From: an uncultured Bacilli bacterium
GTDB taxonomy: Bacteria > Bacillota_I > Bacilli_A > RF39 > UBA660
Direction: 5' to 3'
NCBI GenBank assembly: GCA_947628325.1
Contig: CANQZL010000001.1
Span: forward strand, 1-41,340
Length of the DNA stretch: 41,340 bases
Part shown: positions 38,841 to 41,340 of the stretch, in pieces
How the letters are laid out: every line of letters begins with the position of its first letter
Numbering within the stretch: the stretch's first letter is position 1
Notes under the pieces: generated by a model
Databases searched by the model: none
Told to the model about the DNA's origin: nothing
The model's input: the letters and a program-made list of their open reading frames with translations, nothing else
Translations under genes and position numbers: made by a program

Positions 38841-41340
38841 TGTCTCAATACAATACTTTAATGCAAAAAGCTGGTAAAAGAATTAATCAAAAAATCTATT
38901 ATTTTTTAGGCGAAAAAAAGGTGGAGCTAACTAAAGATCAAATAAAGAGAGCAAAACCTTTTTTTTCAGTTTCTTTAACTGGTACAACATTAAAATGTCT
39001 AGAATTTGAAATATCAGATATACTATCGGTTGAATTTGTTTATTTCGAAAATACGGTTTCATATGGTGAACAGAGTGCAACAAAAAATTACGGAAGATAT
39101 AAAATAATTAAAAAAGAATATAATGCAGATTTAAAGACTTATACATATACTGCATGTAGTAATTTTATTAATGCAATGATTGATTATGAACCTATAAAAA
39201 TCGAATATCCTACCACTATCTTAAATTTTTTCAAACAGCTTTGTATAGAGTGTGGTTATGAAACAAATATAGCATCTCTTCCTAATGGAGATAAAATATT
39301 AAATAATGATATCTATGAAAATATTGGATTTACATATAGAGATGTTTATGATGATATTGGCCAAGCAACAGCTTCTCTTTTTAATGAAAATAATAATGTT
39401 GTAGAAAGATGTTTAATTGGTAAAGAAGAAGTAATACTTGATGATGACATATTGAAAAATCAAAATATAACATTAGGTGAACATTTTGGCCCTATCAATT
39501 CAATAATTTTAAGTAGAAGTGGTGATAGTGATAAGATCTATAAACGAGATGAATCTTTAACAAGTTGGAATGAATTTGAAATTAAAGATAATCAGTTGAT
39601 GAATGATAACAATCGAGATGAATTTCTCGAAGAATTATACAATGCTCTTTATGGTATTGAATTTGATTTGTATGATTTGGAATTAGTTGGCTTCGGTGGG
39701 TTTGAACCTTTACAAAAAATAAAAATTGTCACAGACGGCAAAGAATTTTCGTCTTATATTTTTAGTAACGAAGAAGAATATACTCAAGGATATAAAGAAG
39801 TTATATATAATGAGTTGCCTAGTGAAAGTAATACAGATTATTCAGCTGCTGATAAAACTGATAAAAAAGTAAACCAAGCATATATAATTGTTAAAAAACA
39901 AGAAAAGAAAATTGAAGCATTAACTAGTGAAGTTACTGAGACTTCAGAAAAAGTAACTAAAGTAGAACAAAGCTTCGAAGGATTAAAAAGTAGTGTAACT
40001 AACGTTGAAAAAGGATTGGCCGATACAAACACTAATTTGCAAAATACTGATAAAAAAGTTAAAGGACTAGAAGATAACTTAAACGGGTTAAGTACTAATT
40101 TTAATAATTTTAAAGATAATGAATATCTAAAATCAATTAAAAATTTACAGGACCAAATTGATGGAGCTATTCAGTTCTGGAAAGGTAATGTAGTACCAAC
40201 ATTGAACAATTATCCTGCTTCTGATTGGGAAACTACTCAAGATAGAGATAATCATTTGGGTGATATTTATTATCACTATAGCGTAGATGAAAAAGGTAAT
40301 ACAATTGCTTTAAATGGCTATAGATTTGATAATGTTGATGGCAAATACCAATGGATATTACTATCTGATACTGAGTTAGCAGCTGTTCAAAAGTTAGCCG
40401 ATGAAGCATTGAATAAAGCCACCGAAAATGAAAAAAATATCGGCGTATTAAATCAAAAGACTTCCGAATTAAGTCAAAGTGATGAAGAGATAAAAGCAAG
40501 TGTTGAGTTACTTGACAATCAGTATAAAAAAGATATGACACTTGAGAATACAGTTTATGGTAATCCTGCTTACATTGAAAATGCAAGTGATAACGCATTA
40601 GTTGAAAATGTGATTTATGGAGCTAGTAAACAAGATATAAGTGAGCAAAAAGACGGAGATAACATATTTGATTTTACTCCTTTTTTTAAAAACAAAGGAG
40701 AATACAAACTATATAGTCGTGTTGCCATTTTAGAAGACAGCATCGAAATAACAGCTGCCACTGGTGAGCAGACAACTTTAGCACCACCATACAACGAGCA
40801 AAATACAACACCTGAAAACGTTGAACTTTTTAAAAAATTAAGATTTAAAGTAGAAGAGAATACAGATTATACTTTTTCTTATGACAATCAAAACGAAATA
40901 ATGACACAGTGCTACACTTTTTGGTATGACAAAGATTTTAATTTTTTATCTTATACTTCATCAAAGCCTGATAAAAATTCTCGTCACATTCATAAGACAA
41001 CTTCACCTGCATTAGCAAAATATGTTTGTTTTAGATGGGATAATGAAGCTAAAGATAGTACAAGTATTTTAAAAATAACAAATATTGCTTTTAAAAAAGG
41101 TAGTGATAGTACATATAGTGAATTTGTAGCAAATAAGCCTAGTCCAGAATATCCTAGTGAGATTAATAATGTTGAAGGTATTGAAAATATATTAGATATA
41201 CCTAATACAGAAGAAAAAACAAAACAAGCAATAACATTTAGTTACGATAAAAATACTCAAATTTTAAAATTAAATGGAACTGGAAATACTACGAGTGCAT
41301 TTAACATAATAACTTTAGAAGATTTTAAACTTGATGAAGA
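38840..41340 (+). CDS. Tail-tip/fibre protein, truncated by window edge
   Basis: Open from ATG 38840 to the edge (833 codons, no stop). About 1-325: hub-like N-terminal part with tail-associated (Tal-like) character. About 335-440: coiled coil (EKKIEALTSEVTETSEKVTK). About 440-520: the insert IQFWKGNVVPTLNNYPASDW with HLGDIYYHY, common in Firmicute tail fibres. A second coiled coil follows, then a beta-sandwich (CYTFWYDKDFNFLSYTSS) and the linker SPEYPSEINNVEG, typical before carbohydrate-binding or fibre repeats. Likely receptor binding; no lytic motif visible in this part. Confidence 0.85.
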   Translation, partial: MSQYNTLMQKAGKRINQKIYYFLGEKKVELTKDQIKRAKPFFSVSLTGTTLKCLEFEISDILSVEFVYFENTVSYGEQSATKNYGRYKIIKKEYNADLKTYTYTACSNFINAMIDYEPIKIEYPTTILNFFKQLCIECGYETNIASLPNGDKILNNDIYENIGFTYRDVYDDIGQATASLFNENNNVVERCLIGKEEVILDDDILKNQNITLGEHFGPINSIILSRSGDSDKIYKRDESLTSWNEFEIKDNQLMNDNNRDEFLEELYNALYGIEFDLYDLELVGFGGFEPLQKIKIVTDGKEFSSYIFSNEEEYTQGYKEVIYNELPSESNTDYSAADKTDKKVNQAYIIVKKQEKKIEALTSEVTETSEKVTKVEQSFEGLKSSVTNVEKGLADTNTNLQNTDKKVKGLEDNLNGLSTNFNNFKDNEYLKSIKNLQDQIDGAIQFWKGNVVPTLNNYPASDWETTQDRDNHLGDIYYHYSVDEKGNTIALNGYRFDNVDGKYQWILLSDTELAAVQKLADEALNKATENEKNIGVLNQKTSELSQSDEEIKASVELLDNQYKKDMTLENTVYGNPAYIENASDNALVENVIYGASKQDISEQKDGDNIFDFTPFFKNKGEYKLYSRVAILEDSIEITAATGEQTTLAPPYNEQNTTPENVELFKKLRFKVEENTDYTFSYDNQNEIMTQCYTFWYDKDFNFLSYTSSKPDKNSRHIHKTTSPALAKYVCFRWDNEAKDSTSILKITNIAFKKGSDSTYSEFVANKPSPEYPSEINNVEGIENILDIPNTEEKTKQAITFSYDKNTQILKLNGTGNTTSAFNIITLEDFKLDE

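Noticed and set aside
40233..40598. Minus-strand frame opposite the tail fibre gene
   Set aside because: Composition (His/Tyr/Leu-rich) and lack of signals mark it as a shadow.
1..41340. TGA read as Trp (Mycoplasma code)
   Set aside because: TGA ends several tightly overlapping genes (for example at 22,897, 23,747, 38,838) and Trp positions in conserved proteins use TGG.

Overview
The window is strongly AT-rich DNA from a Bacillota-type bacterium (Bacilli/Erysipelotrichia-like gut lineages fit). Genes are read with TGA as a stop: several gene ends use it and Trp is written TGG, so this is not the Mycoplasma code. Good GGAGG-type ribosome sites and extended -10 promoters (TGTTATAAT occurs at least four times) support the same placement. 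The assignment is an inference from composition and gene content only.

Bases 1-14,095 are host chromosome. On the minus strand lie a truncated hypothetical gene, dxs (MEP isoprenoid pathway), purA (AMP synthesis), an unknown gene, a zinc polyol dehydrogenase and deoD (purine salvage). On the plus strand lie tRNA-Thr(CGT), a 617-base gene-free stretch with attenuator-like hairpins, and a run of poorly known envelope-type genes: a tail-anchored protein, an N-terminally anchored protein, a PH-domain protein, an anchored beta-rich protein, a three-LysM protein and a five-helix membrane protein. tRNA-Cys(GCA) closes this part.

From about 14,100 to the right edge is one prophage, probably integrated at the 3' end of tRNA-Cys. 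The right attachment site is not in the window. The lysogeny block on the minus strand holds an integrase, a TPR protein and a CI/LexA-type repressor. It faces an early operon (16,874-25,109) with a Cro-like protein, many small genes, a second tyrosine recombinase, replication-type proteins, an HD-domain protein and a candidate late regulator. A perfect 15-bp palindrome fills the spacer of the early promoter, and two related sites flank it.

The late operon (25,459 to the edge) has siphovirus order: small and large terminase, SPP1-like portal, minor capsid protein with an extra C-terminal domain, a small cassette with a zinc-peptidase-like protein, scaffold, major capsid protein, connectors, tail tube, two tail chaperones, tape measure, distal tail protein and a truncated tail-tip/fibre protein.

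The most unusual signals are not ordinary genes. (1) The major capsid gene ends at a likely programmed +1 frameshift site (CCC AGC TGA plus an adjacent stem-loop) that would add a 126-residue domain. (2) A 172-base region bounded by a 28-base inverted repeat sits just before the small terminase; its non-Watson-Crick positions are mostly G-U on the plus strand, so it looks like a structured RNA. (3) Five 10-base iterons and another hairpin lie next to it, suggesting a packaging or late-control locus. (4) Two further trains of hairpins (17,777-18,037 and 30,833-30,999) and a candidate small RNA next to the integrase add to an RNA-rich prophage.
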